Assembly (NCBI GenBank): GCA_947500845.1
Contig: CANMTP010000006.1
Span: 124,001 to 188,000, forward strand
Source of the DNA: an uncultured Aquimarina sp.
GTDB taxonomy: Bacteria; Bacteroidota; Bacteroidia; Flavobacteriales; Flavobacteriaceae
Length of the DNA: 64,000 nt
Direction of reading: 5' to 3'
The position numbers and the translations under genes are program-made. This document shows positions 25,123-35,400 of the stretch, one piece after another. Below the pieces are notes generated by a model that saw nothing but the letters and a program-made list of their open reading frames with translations, was not told the DNA's origin and did no database searches. Every line of letters begins with the position of its first letter. Position 1 is the stretch's first letter.

Positions 25123-25410
25123 GACTTCTGAATTTTGAAATTTGACATAGCGGTTGCTGTCTGGGGTTTTAGCCCAGAGGATAATTGCCAACCAGCAACT
25201 CATTTAAATTCAGAAGAGGCCTCTTCTATGTTTAGGAAGTGGTTTGGGAAATCGAAGACAGAAAAAGTTAATTGTACTTCCTTAAAACAGTTATCTAATC
25301 CCGTCTTGTATTTCCGGTTTTGAATTGATAGTGTACATTCGTCCTAGTTGTACAGAAAAGGATGATTACCAATTCGATGAGGCAAATGAAATAAATATCT
25401 GAGAAAATGT

Positions 25411-25499
25411 TATGGATAGACAATGGACTCTTGAAGTACAAAGAATGGACACTTTTATTTACAAGGTTATTTCATTGTATATGTCCATATAATGTCCAT
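25411..25499. promoter_or_regulatory. 11-bp periodic array of ATGGAC-type boxes in a divergent promoter region
   Basis: ATGGA(C/T) boxes start at 25412, 25423 and 25445, all multiples of 11 bases apart; a degenerate copy (AAGTAC) fills the 25434 position. Two inverted copies, ATGTCCAT, start at 25481 and 25492, again 11 bases apart. The array lies between the minus-strand lipoprotein-kinase operon and the plus-strand gene at 25538, 39 bases before that start codon, and near a possible promoter element TAACTTTA (25510-25517). Repeats one helical turn apart fit cooperative binding on one DNA face. The rest of the 25123-25537 gap shows nothing else recognisable. Confidence 0.55.
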
Positions 25500-25537
25500 C
25501 TTAAATTTGTAACTTTAGGATTCTAATTATCAAAAAA

Positions 25538-26242
25538 ATGATTGACCAAATAGTAAAATTGGTTTTTGAAAAGGCGAAAAAAGAAACACCTAATACATCA
25601 AAAACAGGTCTAGCAACACATATTTCGAAAAAGATAGAAGAAGATCATCCTGATAGAATTATTAGTTATAAGACCTTGACACGGTACTATGATAAGTACT
25701 TGAGGAATAAAGATGGTGTAATAGATGAACCGCAACCTGAAATTATTGAATATTTATGCCAATATTTGGGTTATGAAGGATATGAAGATTTTAGAGAAAA
25801 ATACAATAGAGTTCAACCTGAATCTGGTGGAGAATCAAAGGGAACAACATTACCAATAAAAACAATTATTTTAACCATTGCTTTAATTATAGTTATAGGT
25901 TTAATCTATTTTGGTATAGATTGGCAGCAAGGCAATATTGAAAAGAGCGAGAAGAACTGTATGACTTGGACAGGAGATCATTATGAATTAGCCATTTGCC
26001 CAAAAAATCATGATCCAAAGATTATTCCTATTGATAGAAAACTGCTAAAGGAATTCAGAAAGATAGAAGTAGATACCAATTATGTCTTCTTTGATGATGA
26101 AGGTAATGCTTTGGTCTGGTATTACAAATCTGGGAGTGAGATTGATTATTTTAATATGTCAGGAATTCATCCTACGAATCAGAAAAAACTTAAACGCGTT
26201 TCGCAAACAATTATTCGAAAATATATTTTTGGAGAAGAATAA
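25538..26242 (+). CDS. Hypothetical single-pass membrane protein
   Basis: 234 residues, not recognised. The N-terminal about 95 residues are helical and basic (G-L-A-T-H-I-S-K-K-I-E-E, S-Y-K-T-L-T-R-Y-Y-D-K-Y, then Y-L-C-Q-Y-L-G-Y-E-G-Y-E-D-F), resembling a small helical DNA- or protein-binding module. A transmembrane helix lies at about 107-127. The C-terminal about 100 residues are presumably periplasmic and contain two Cys that could pair. The layout resembles a membrane-tethered regulator. It lies just downstream of the 11-bp box array. Confidence 0.65.
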   Translation: MIDQIVKLVFEKAKKETPNTSKTGLATHISKKIEEDHPDRIISYKTLTRYYDKYLRNKDGVIDEPQPEIIEYLCQYLGYEGYEDFREKYNRVQPESGGESKGTTLPIKTIILTIALIIVIGLIYFGIDWQQGNIEKSEKNCMTWTGDHYELAICPKNHDPKIIPIDRKLLKEFRKIEVDTNYVFFDDEGNALVWYYKSGSEIDYFNMSGIHPTNQKKLKRVSQTIIRKYIFGEE

Positions 26243-26247
26243 GTATC

Positions 26248-26934
26248 ATGACCTTCGCCACAAAAATCAACAACTACAACAAATCCCTGGCTTATAAAAC
26301 CATAGATGGGTTGGCAACATCAGTTAGTGTGATGAATCCGTATCAGGATCCCTATGTGCTTAAAGTTTCTTCGGCGTTTTATAACCAATATTTTGATGAT
26401 ACCAATAAACGTAAATTGATTTTGGGGATCAATCCCGGTAAATCAGGGGCGGGGGTTACAGGGATTCCGTTTACCGATACCAAAAACCTTAAAGAGATTG
26501 GTTTCACTTGGACCAAAGAAGAATCGTATGAGCCTTCTGCTACCTTTATGTATAATTTGATTGCAAAGTATAGCGGTTCTAAGAAGTTTTATCAGGATTT
26601 CTTTATCAGCAATGTTTGTCCGCTAGGATTTACCAAACCATCCGATAAGGGTAGAACCATCAATATCAATTATTATGACCTAATTGAGTTGTTGACGGCT
26701 ACCACACCTTTTATTTTAGAGAGTTTACAAACACAAATCGGTTTTGGGATCAACACCAGCAAAGTCTTCTGCCTGGGAGCTACCCAAAACTACCAATACC
26801 TTAAAAATCTAAACGATGCGTATCATATGTTTGATGAAATCGTTCCACTAACACACCCCCGATATATTATTCAGTATAAAAAGAAAGAGCAGGAACAGTA
26901 TATTGATATGTATTTGGAGGCGTTGACTTCGTGA
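26248..26934 (+). CDS. SMUG2-type uracil-DNA glycosylase family protein
   Basis: 228 residues. The uracil-DNA-glycosylase superfamily fold shows in I-L-G-I-N-P-G-K-S-G-A-G (motif 1), F-F-I-S-N-V-C-P-L-G-F-T, V-F-C-L-G-A-T-Q-N, and L-T-H-P-R-Y near the end, where a His-Pro begins the motif-2 loop. This matches the SMUG2/DUF4918 group common in Bacteroidota. The expected role is removal of uracil or damaged pyrimidines from DNA. It begins 5 bases after the previous gene, yet the two products have no evident link. Confidence 0.85.
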   Translation: MTFATKINNYNKSLAYKTIDGLATSVSVMNPYQDPYVLKVSSAFYNQYFDDTNKRKLILGINPGKSGAGVTGIPFTDTKNLKEIGFTWTKEESYEPSATFMYNLIAKYSGSKKFYQDFFISNVCPLGFTKPSDKGRTININYYDLIELLTATTPFILESLQTQIGFGINTSKVFCLGATQNYQYLKNLNDAYHMFDEIVPLTHPRYIIQYKKKEQEQYIDMYLEALTS

Positions 26935-26974
26935 ATTTGTTATTTTCTTAGGGCCTAAGCCCTTAACAAACATA

Positions 26975-27125
26975 AGGAAGGGTGAGGCTACTCTATGAGA
27001 ATTCGAAGGGTGAGGCCCTCGAACCGAATCTACCATATCCGGACTTCGAGAGCCTCAGTCCTCGATGAGTTTGAAGGGTGAGGCTCTCGATGTGAGTTCG
27101 AAGGGTGAGGCTCTCGAACCTTGGG
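26975..27125. repeat. REP/REPIN-like palindromic repeat array 4
   Basis: Copies of the same repeat: a clear GGACT/AGTCC hairpin (27041-27045 with 27057-27061), AGGGT with ACCTT (27102-27106 with 27118-27122, one G-T pair), and partial units near 27006 and 27075. The following 27126-27346 contains no gene or further repeat that I can recognise. Minus-strand ORFs drawn through this stretch are translated repeat. Confidence 0.8.
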
Positions 27126-27346
27126 GTTAAACGCAAATCCACATTGATCATCTTCAAATTTCGCTCTCGGGTGAACCTTCTCAAACTTCAATGATTTTCT
27201 AAAAAAGTGGGGAAATTGCACCCTAAGTGTGTAAAACATCCACACCTTCATATTCCTGTGATTACCCTAATAGCCTGTGATTCAGTAGTATTTTAAAAAT
27301 GGTATTACTATTGGTATATCTGCAAGAGGAAATTAAGAAAACACTC

Positions 27347-28792
27347 ATGAAGGGACATACATTGTTTACAACGACTACATCAACATTAGGGAATCGTTTA
27401 GAAAAATCGATTGCCAATGCAGCATCATCTTTTATTTTAATCGTAACATTTTTACTGCTTTTTGGCGCGGCATCTTTGTTCTATTTATTACAGCCGTATT
27501 TTGAGGAGATTCATTTAGAACGAATGAATACGCCCTGGGGAATCACCCTAATGATAACTGGGATTTCATTATTGGCTATTAAGATTAGTTTTATCGGTTA
27601 TATTTTGTTCTTGTACTTCCGCTACAAAGCGATCGGTTCTGTATCCAATAAAGAATTACCTTTGTGTACCGTTATTGTTCCCGCATATAACGAAGGGGAG
27701 CTGGTATATAAAACCCTACACAGCCTGGCAGATAGTGATTATCCTGCAGAAAAACTACAAATTATCTCGATCGATGATGGTAGTCAGGATGATACCTGGC
27801 AATGGATGAAAAAGGCTAAAGATGAATTAGGTAATCGTGTTTCCATATATCAACAACCAGAAAACAAGGGGAAAAGACATGCTTTATACCGTGGATTTAG
27901 TCTGGGCATGGGAGACGTATTTATCACAGTAGACAGTGATTCTATTGTAAAAAAGGATACCCTACGCATCATGGCATCACCTTTTGTGGTGAATCAAAAC
28001 TGTGGAGCGGTGGCAGGAAATGTTCGCGTTTTAAACAGAGAAAAAGCATTAATACCAAGAATGCTTAATGTGAGTTTTGCCTTTAGTTTTGAATTTATAC
28101 GTTCTGCGCAAAGTTCGTTAGGGTCTGTGTTATGTACTCCGGGAGCATTGTCTGCATACCGTAGAGAAGCTGTTTTTAATTGTCTTGAAGACTGGATTAG
28201 CCAAACCTTTATGGGCCAGGTCTCCAAAATTGGCGAGGATAGAGCCATGACCAATATGATTTTAAAACAAGGATATAACGTATTGTTTCAGCGTAAAGCT
28301 TATGTATATACCAACATCCCTGAGCGATATAAGAATTTATCCAAAATGTTTATTCGTTGGGAGCGAAGTAACATTCGAGAGAATATAGCCATGAGTAAAT
28401 TTGCGTTTACCGACTTTAGAGAAGGCGCTAAAACCGGAACCAGGATATTACTATTAAACCAGTGGTTAAAAATGATTATGGCGTATCCGGCTGCAGCCTT
28501 AATGGTATTCTTTATTCTTACATATCCTTTATTATTCCTTAGTTCTACATTAGTAAGTATATTAGTATTTTCGAGCATACAGGCTTTCTTTTATGCAAAA
28601 AAGCATAGTCTATCTGAGTCACTTTGGGCATATCCTTACAGTGTCTTTTATGCTTTTACATTGTTTTGGATTACTCCGTACGCCATTGCAACCGCAGGCA
28701 GAAGCGGATGGCTAACCCGTGATCTTACCAAAAAACAATTGAAAGAACAGCAAGTCGAAGTAATACCTGTGCCTGTCACAGTCACTTCGTGA
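27347..28792 (+). CDS. Membrane glycosyltransferase family 2 (processive, HasA/BcsA-like)
   Basis: 481 residues from the Met of M-K-G-H-T-L-F; 16 codons upstream are also open. Two hydrophobic helices precede the GT2 domain. Catalytic features: V-P-A-Y-N-E-G at the start, S-I-D-D-G-S-Q-D-D, D-S-D (metal and sugar nucleotide), G-E-D-R (catalytic base) and R-W-E-R-S in the place of the Q/RxxRW motif of processive synthases. Several transmembrane helices close the protein. It probably makes or extends an extracellular polysaccharide such as a beta-linked glycan. No polysaccharide cluster surrounds it; it sits alone between two repeat arrays. Confidence 0.88.
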   Translation: MKGHTLFTTTTSTLGNRLEKSIANAASSFILIVTFLLLFGAASLFYLLQPYFEEIHLERMNTPWGITLMITGISLLAIKISFIGYILFLYFRYKAIGSVSNKELPLCTVIVPAYNEGELVYKTLHSLADSDYPAEKLQIISIDDGSQDDTWQWMKKAKDELGNRVSIYQQPENKGKRHALYRGFSLGMGDVFITVDSDSIVKKDTLRIMASPFVVNQNCGAVAGNVRVLNREKALIPRMLNVSFAFSFEFIRSAQSSLGSVLCTPGALSAYRREAVFNCLEDWISQTFMGQVSKIGEDRAMTNMILKQGYNVLFQRKAYVYTNIPERYKNLSKMFIRWERSNIRENIAMSKFAFTDFREGAKTGTRILLLNQWLKMIMAYPAAALMVFFILTYPLLFLSSTLVSILVFSSIQAFFYAKKHSLSESLWAYPYSVFYAFTLFWITPYAIATAGRSGWLTRDLTKKQLKEQQVEVIPVPVTVTS

Positions 28793-28859
28793 TTACCCAA
28801 ATACAAAGACAAAATCTCATCGGACTTCAGGATAAAGATAATTCTGGTTTTTGTTTGGC

Positions 28860-28990
28860 ATCTAGCTCAAGAAGGCAGAGGCTCTCGAAGCTCAATTGAG
28901 AACTGATACTCTAAAAGTCCGTGTACTCACCCTTCGAGTAACCTCTGGGTTCGAGTAAAGATGAGGGCTGAGGCTCTCGAAGCCCGATCA
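28860..28990. repeat. REP/REPIN-like palindromic repeat array 5
   Basis: Includes ACCC/GGGT (28929-28950, with one mismatch next to the inner stem) and GGGCT/AGCCC (28965-28969 with 28981-28985), plus a degenerate GGACT-like unit near 28910. Base changes break some pairs here, so this array looks older than arrays 1-3. The rest of 28793-29117 holds only the promoter of the next small gene, not recognisable in detail. Confidence 0.7.
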
Positions 28991-29117
28991 GTTGAAGGTT
29001 GTAAGAGTTTGAATAAGTGGTGTTTCCTTAAAAGCTGACATATATCATAATTCTAATAATCGATATATTGTATCTTCAGTATACTAAATGAGTATACATC
29101 CTTAAACATTATTCACT

Positions 29118-29300
29118 ATGGAATTCATGGAAATTAAAGACAAAGACGGCCGTATGCATTTTATAAACCCTAATCATATTTCAGCTTTACGCGAGGATGA
29201 TGGCCAATGCAAGATTAACTTAATGGGCCACGATTACATGGTTACCAAAGAAGCTATGGATGAGGTAAAACTTCACCTAACTTCTTTTAAGCATTATTAA
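29118..29300 (+). CDS. Small protein resembling FlbD in pattern
   Basis: 60 residues, no signal or membrane segment. The sequence runs M-H-F-I-N-P-N-H-I-S-A-L, then C-K-I-N-L-M-G-H-D-Y-M-V and a C-terminal helix E-A-M-D-E-V-K-L-H-L. This strand-Asn-Pro-Ile-strand-strand-helix order is reminiscent of FlbD-like proteins, but there are no flagellar genes here. A Bacteroidota-specific small protein is most likely. Good coding character and a normal start support a real gene. Confidence 0.6.
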   Translation: MEFMEIKDKDGRMHFINPNHISALREDDGQCKINLMGHDYMVTKEAMDEVKLHLTSFKHY

Positions 29301-29341
29301 TCATATATCATAAGATTATAACGATCATTTAAGAGATTAAG

Positions 29342-29390
29342 GTCGCTCGACAGGCCATAGTGAAAGCTATTTTATAATCTAGAGAGCGAC
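29342..29390. other. Inverted repeat after the small protein gene
   Basis: GTCGCTC (29342-29348) pairs with GAGCGAC (29384-29390) around a 35-base interior that can form a small ATAG/CTAT hairpin. It is not followed by a T-run, so a terminator is doubtful; an RNA structure or processing site is possible. Confidence 0.3.
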
Positions 29391-29552
29391 ATAAACATTC
29401 TTGTTTCCAAAATATAAATCCTTTTTTATCATTCACATCCTTTTAACGCTGACTACGTTAAATAACCTTCTCAAATATTTCATCCCTTCCGATCAAAAAG
29501 TTTTATTTTAGCATCTATCAAATAATAGGGAATTGATAAATTTTTAGGATAT

Positions 29553-32111
29553 ATGATCTCCAACCATTCTTTCAGGTTAGTTTTAATTTTATGTATAGCG
29601 AGTTTGCAAATAGTTTCAGCTCAAAATGATACTATTTGGTATGATGCCAAATGGAAGAAAACTACCAAAGCAGAAGCCTCGTATTATCGTCCACCCGTAG
29701 TCAAAAAGGGAAGTTTCTATGAAGTAAAAGATTATTATCGAGATCACACATTGCAAATGCAAGGGCTTTCAAAATTTGCAGATAAAGACCACTGGGAAGG
29801 TATTGTAAAATGGTATGATAAAAACGGACAATTATCACAGTTTCTAGAGTATACCAACAATCGATTAGATGGTGATGCGCTTTCTTTTTATAAACAGGAA
29901 GAGTTGAAAGGGCATTATAAGGATGGTCGTTTTATTTCCGGAAAGATTAATATGAAGGCAAGTCAGTACAACTTGTATTTAGAGAAAAGAGACTCTATGA
30001 TCGTAGAGGTCATTTATGAAAATGATCTCAATGGAATTAGAACCGAGACGTACTTGAAGGATAATCCCAAACGGTTTGTGGTAAAAAGAATGTTTTATGA
30101 TCAATCGGGGGAACTTATAGGAACTGCAATTCGGGATAGTATCGAGTATAGGGATCAGGGTACAGATGTGTACTATTACTACAACCCTATGCAGATCAAA
30201 CAAATCATAGATGTTAATAAAGATAGAAGAGAAGTCATAGCTACCTATTATCCAAATGGACAACTACGAGATCAATTGATCCAGGGACGAGAGTCAAAAA
30301 TTGTATATTATGACAAAAAAGGCGTACCCATCGATTCAGTGTACGTAAAACAAGAAAACAGGATTCGTAGATTTTATAACGGAAAACGAATTATGTTTTT
30401 TTCTGATTACAACCAAGACGAACTCGCATTGATTTTGTCTGTAGAACAATATGATAAAGAGGGCAAACTAATCGTTACTGAAGCTTATCATAAAAACCAA
30501 CAGCTTAAAACCAAGACACTTTATGAGAATAACCAGAAAGTATCTGAGGTGAGCTATGATGAAAAAGGAAATAAAATCGCCGAGCTTACGTATAAAAATT
30601 ATATACCCTGGAACGGGACAAAAATAACATCAGATCGACTAGAAGAATTTGAAGATGGTAAGTTAATCAAAGAAGTTATCTATTATCGAGATACACAACA
30701 GGCGTTTAAAGTCTTTGAAAATAAAACAGCTACGTTTTATGATCAAAAAGGAAACAAATTAAGCGAGATCACCTCAAAACAACAAGATTACTTTTCTCCC
30801 CTTGACGGGACTTCGTATGCTATCGATGCAAATGGAAGGTTTTTAAATATTTCTACATATGAAAAAGGTATTTTAACTCACGAAATTCGATATCAATATT
30901 TTTATAAAGACGCTACTAAGGTTGGGAAAGAAGAGAATTTCTATGATATCATAACCCGTTCACCTTCAAGAAAAATTCAATTCTACCATGATGTAGATCA
31001 AAAAAGAAATGAGACAATTTACAAAGGGTATGATGCCATAAAAAAAATATATTATGATCGCAAAGGGGAACAAATAGGAACCTATGACCCTATGACCAAA
31101 GAAGGATTATACATTAAGTATTTTTATGACTCTGATGAAATCCAGGTATACGAAGAGAGAAAAAATGATGAAATCGTAAAGCGAAAGGAATATGCGATAG
31201 ATTATAAATCTGGTCGTAAAGAATCAAAATACATTTTAATTGAAGATATAGACATAACTGATAAGGCAACGTTTTATTCTAAAAAAGGAGAGGTTATTGC
31301 CGAGGTAAGTTTTAAAGATGGAAAACCCTGGCAGGGTAAAGCCTATGACCACAAAACCAGAGAACTGTTTACCATAAAAAATGGTAAAAAAGATGGAGTG
31401 TTTAAACGATACGATTATGATGATAAGTTGATTACCAAAGGAATGTTTAAAAATGATCTGAAAGAAGGTGAGTTTATCACCTATGATGCCGATGGAAACA
31501 AAAAAGAAGTTAAAAATTATAAAGCGGGTAGACTAGAAGGAAAGACGGTGTATTATAATGCTGATGGTAGTGTTTCCAGCTCTTTAATTTATAAAGATGA
31601 TAAGCCTTATGAAGGAAAGGAGATTTATCAATATCGAAAAGGATCAGACCTTATTGAAAGATGGTATGAAAAAGGAAATGTGAAAAAAGAAGTGGTCACC
31701 AAAGATCATGAGGTTAAAAAAGTTGAATATTTGGATAACGAAAGAAAATATGTGGAAATCTATTTCAAAGGAAGCGATCAACTTAAATACAAATATTATT
31801 TGGATAAAGGAGGTTTAGAAGGAGAAGTGGTTAGATATACAAAACAAGGGAAAGTACTGCATAAGTCTCTATTCGATAAAGGGAAATTGATAAGCGGGTC
31901 TATTTTATTAAAAGAGAGTGCTTATGGTGCAAATCCAGATAATCATGTATTACTCACCAAAAATGAAGATCACCTGGAAGTCACTATCTATGATCCAAAA
32001 GGAAATACAATATTTGAATTAAAGGAAAAAGAAAGCGATAATGGTAGATATGAGAGGGCAAATAAATTAAATTTTGACACTAGATATATTTACGAAACCA
32101 GCCTTTACTAA
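29553..32111 (+). CDS. Exported MORN-repeat (YwqK-like) protein
   Basis: 852 residues with a signal peptide ending near V-S-A-Q-N. The rest consists of many degenerate MORN-type repeats of about 23 residues (Y-D-K-K-G-N-K-L-S-E-I, G-E-F-I-T-Y-D-A-D-G-N-K-K-E-V, G-K-T-V-Y-Y-N-A-D-G-S-V), most regular in the last third. In databases such proteins are often named 'toxin-antitoxin system YwqK family antitoxin', but nothing here supports a toxin-antitoxin role. It is unusually long for the group. Exported repeat proteins of this type probably bind surfaces or partners. The gene stands alone. Confidence 0.8.
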   Translation: MISNHSFRLVLILCIASLQIVSAQNDTIWYDAKWKKTTKAEASYYRPPVVKKGSFYEVKDYYRDHTLQMQGLSKFADKDHWEGIVKWYDKNGQLSQFLEYTNNRLDGDALSFYKQEELKGHYKDGRFISGKINMKASQYNLYLEKRDSMIVEVIYENDLNGIRTETYLKDNPKRFVVKRMFYDQSGELIGTAIRDSIEYRDQGTDVYYYYNPMQIKQIIDVNKDRREVIATYYPNGQLRDQLIQGRESKIVYYDKKGVPIDSVYVKQENRIRRFYNGKRIMFFSDYNQDELALILSVEQYDKEGKLIVTEAYHKNQQLKTKTLYENNQKVSEVSYDEKGNKIAELTYKNYIPWNGTKITSDRLEEFEDGKLIKEVIYYRDTQQAFKVFENKTATFYDQKGNKLSEITSKQQDYFSPLDGTSYAIDANGRFLNISTYEKGILTHEIRYQYFYKDATKVGKEENFYDIITRSPSRKIQFYHDVDQKRNETIYKGYDAIKKIYYDRKGEQIGTYDPMTKEGLYIKYFYDSDEIQVYEERKNDEIVKRKEYAIDYKSGRKESKYILIEDIDITDKATFYSKKGEVIAEVSFKDGKPWQGKAYDHKTRELFTIKNGKKDGVFKRYDYDDKLITKGMFKNDLKEGEFITYDADGNKKEVKNYKAGRLEGKTVYYNADGSVSSSLIYKDDKPYEGKEIYQYRKGSDLIERWYEKGNVKKEVVTKDHEVKKVEYLDNERKYVEIYFKGSDQLKYKYYLDKGGLEGEVVRYTKQGKVLHKSLFDKGKLISGSILLKESAYGANPDNHVLLTKNEDHLEVTIYDPKGNTIFELKEKESDNGRYERANKLNFDTRYIYETSLY

Positions 32112-32460
32112 TATACTTACTATTTTTCTTTAATGTTACGTGATGTGATGTTACGAATCATTAAGTGAATTAGGTATCGTAAAGCTCTTTTTCAGGTTTT
32201 TTGGTTTGCAGTGGTCAAGGGGAAGCTATAAATCAACAAAAAATACTTCATTTTATAAAAAAATAGGAATGTGGTTAAGAAATATCCCACATTGTAAAAA
32301 CGTTCAAATCTAACTATTAGATTACTAGTAAGATAATAGTTTTTATGTATTCGTTGGTGTACCTTTTTTGACCACCTGTTTTCTTCATGTCTACCTATTG
32401 TATACTTCATTTTCATACTAAATATCCATGCTTACGTTACTTTTAAAAAAAAACAAACAA
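32112..32460. other. Intergenic region upstream of the megasynthase
   Basis: No gene, repeat array or terminator could be supported here. A minus-strand frame (32192-32416) has poor coding character. The promoter of the large synthase must lie here. An in-frame start at 32428 would add 11 Lys-rich residues to the synthase; the ATG at 32461 is preferred. Confidence 0.4.
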
Positions 32461-35400
32461 ATGGATAAATTAACTCAGTTTTTTAGTGAACTGTTAACCA
32501 ACGTAGACAAATTAGACCGTTTTAATGCAGGATCAAGTAGGCATGAAATTGCTGGTAATCGAAAAAATATGTTAAAGGCAGCAGGAGTCGATCATGCTGA
32601 AGAGATTACTAAAATGGACGCCAAAGATTTGAAAGAATTAATGGAAAAAGGGCTGTATGCAAATACTGGCAACGATGCTGAAATGACAATTTGCGGATTG
32701 ATTGCGAAGCAAATGCTACAACATCGGAAACAAATTGCAATCATTGATGGCGAAACTAGAATTACTTATGAGAATCTCATGAAACAAGCTAATGAGGTTG
32801 CCGGAGAGCTTGAGAGTCGTGGTGTCGAACCAGGATCTTTGGTTGGGGTATGTATGAACCGCTCCTGGGAACTCGTTGCTGCGCTGATCGGTGTGATGCA
32901 GGCCGGATGTGCATATGTACCGTTAGACCCTGCATATCCGGAAGATCGGGTTAGATATATGTTAAATCATTCTCGTGCCGCAGCGGCTATTGTGGATAAT
33001 GACAGCGCTGCTAAACTATGCAGTGGGGTGCGTGAGCTCATTTGGATGAGTACTTTAGGAGATCATACCAACAACTCAGTAATACCCTCTTCCAATGATT
33101 TAGCATATGTGATTTATACCTCAGGTTCAACTGGGCGGCCAAAAGGGGTTGCTGTAGAGCATAAAGGCTTTATATCCTTACGCCAGTCTATGCGAGATCT
33201 ATTCAGTGATGAAGAACTGAAAGGAGTATTTGCTGGTGCTTCTGTATGTTTTGATACTTCGGTAATGGAAATTATGGGTACTTTGTCTTTGGGTGGCACA
33301 GTAATACTAGCAAAAAACGCTCTTGAGTTGACTAAACTTCCGGCAGTAGATCAAATAAGAACATGCGTGATGGTGGCGTCGGCAGTACAAGCATTACTTT
33401 CTATAGAAAAATTGCCTAAGGGAATACAATGTTTGGTTTTTGGAGGCGAAGCGCTCAAACGTTCACTGGTTGAACAGGTTTATGAACAAAATCCGAATCT
33501 GAGAATATTAAATGCGTATGGTCCTACCGAAGATACCGTATATTCGACCATCGCCGAAGTTCCTCATGGTACCAAAACCGTTACAATAGGTAAGTCGGTG
33601 CCAAATTCTCGCGCATATATTTTAGATAAAGATATGCGTCCCGTTTCTGAAGGAGAGGCCGGAGAATTATATCTGGCAGGAACCAAGCTTGCGCGTGGAT
33701 ATCTTTATGATGAAGCCTTAACGAAGGAACGTTTTATGGAGATAGAACCTAGTGATCTGATTCCAAGTAGTCGTTTATATAAGACCGGGGATTTGTGTCG
33801 CTGGACAGAAAATGACGAAATCGAATTTCTTGGCAGAGTCGACCAACAAGTAAAGATCAGGGGCTTTCGAATTGAACTTGAAGAAATTGAGTCGACACTT
33901 GAGTCTATGCAAGGTATTGACGCAGCAGCGGCTGCAGCCGTAGATGGAAGTATTGGTCAGAAAATACTAGTAGTATATGTTGTAAGTCAGGATGAAGCCG
34001 TAACAGAGGCGAAAGTCAAGTCCTATTTATCGCAACGATTACCAAAATATATGGTTCCTCAAGTTGTAAAACACCTAGAAGCACTACCTCTTTTACCCAA
34101 TGACAAACTCGATCGCAAAAAACTTAGTAGTATAGAAGGGGAGGTACGTTACGAACAAGGTGCAGTGATACCCCACAATACTAATCCAGTCAATAGCAAC
34201 AGCAGTTTTATCCAACATTTGGCAGGCTCAAACAACGAAAAGAAAGCAGCACTATTGTCGATCATTCAAAGCGAGGTAGCTTCTCTCCTTAACATAAAGG
34301 ATCCAGAACATGTAGTTTCAGATTATTCATTCGATAGCCTTGGCCTAGACTCATTAACTACGTTGGAGTTAAGTTGTCGACTCACCAATGTATTAGGACA
34401 AGAATTGTCGGCTAATGTAATATTTGAACATCCCACTCCAAATGCGTTGGTCAATTATATCACCAGTACGATAGGAAGTGGCATAGATAAATGCGCTGCA
34501 GATAAGTTACTCGGTACTACAACAGATACACTGGCCAGCTTTCAAACACATATTCAGTCTAGCCATCCAACCTTTCAGGCTGCAAAAGCACCTGCGTGGA
34601 ACGCCACAGATAAGAGTAAGCTCGTGCAAGAAGTATTGCGAATGGTGAATAACGATCGAAGAAATCCTTATAGTAAGGTATTGCGAACGGGAAGTGCAAC
34701 CAGAGGCATCGTAGGTGACGCATACAATGATGAAGAGCGAGAAGCAATTATATGGACAACAAACCTCTATCTTGGTCTAAACCGTGATCCAGAAGTTATG
34801 CAGGAAGCTTCTAGTGCTTTAGAACGTTTTGGGACGGGAATGGGCACCTCTGCTGCAGCGTCAGGTATGACCAATCAACACCTGGAGTTCGAAACAGAGT
34901 TTGCCGACTTAGTAGGAAAACCCAGCGCCTGTTTGTTTCCAACGGGGTATACAGCCAATGTTGGAGTGGTCGCAGGGCTTTTAGGGAAAAACGATGTGGT
35001 CATCATCGATCAGCTGTGTCACGCCTCTATTGTTGATGGTGCACGTTTGAGTGGTGCTACTATTAGAACCTTCCAACATAATAATGCATCTGATCTGGAA
35101 GCCGTTCTTACCTCTGAAGTGTCACCTTATCGTACTATTCTGGTAGTTCTTGAAGGTGTGTATAGCATGGGTGAAGGCGCTGCACCAGTGGCAGAAATTG
35201 TTCGTATGGCAAAAAAATATAATGCACTTGTTCTTGTTGATGAAGCCCATTCTTTTGGCTTTTACGGTGATAATGGAGCTGGTATTTGTGCTGTTCAAGG
35301 CGTTACTGAAGAGGTAGATTTTATCATGACAACACTTAGCAAAGCCTTAGGTAGTCTTGGCGGCGTTGTTGCAGCGAGCCAGGAACATGTTGACCTTTTA

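Noticed and set aside
26993..27251. Minus-strand ORFs in the 27 kb spacer
   Set aside because: They are translated copies of the palindromic repeat (Ser-Asn-Ser-His-Arg style repeats) with no independent coding evidence.
29553..32111. Antitoxin of a toxin-antitoxin pair (YwqK label)
   Set aside because: The protein is exported, 852 residues long and has no partner gene. The usual database name is not evidence of that role.
32192..32416. Minus-strand ORF upstream of the megasynthase
   Set aside because: Amino-acid composition is erratic, there is no signal or motif, and it lies over the expected promoter region.
32461..34140. Exact amino-acid specificity of the adenylation domain
   Set aside because: I aligned the specificity pocket by eye only; apart from the conserved Asp, residue assignment is too uncertain to name a substrate.
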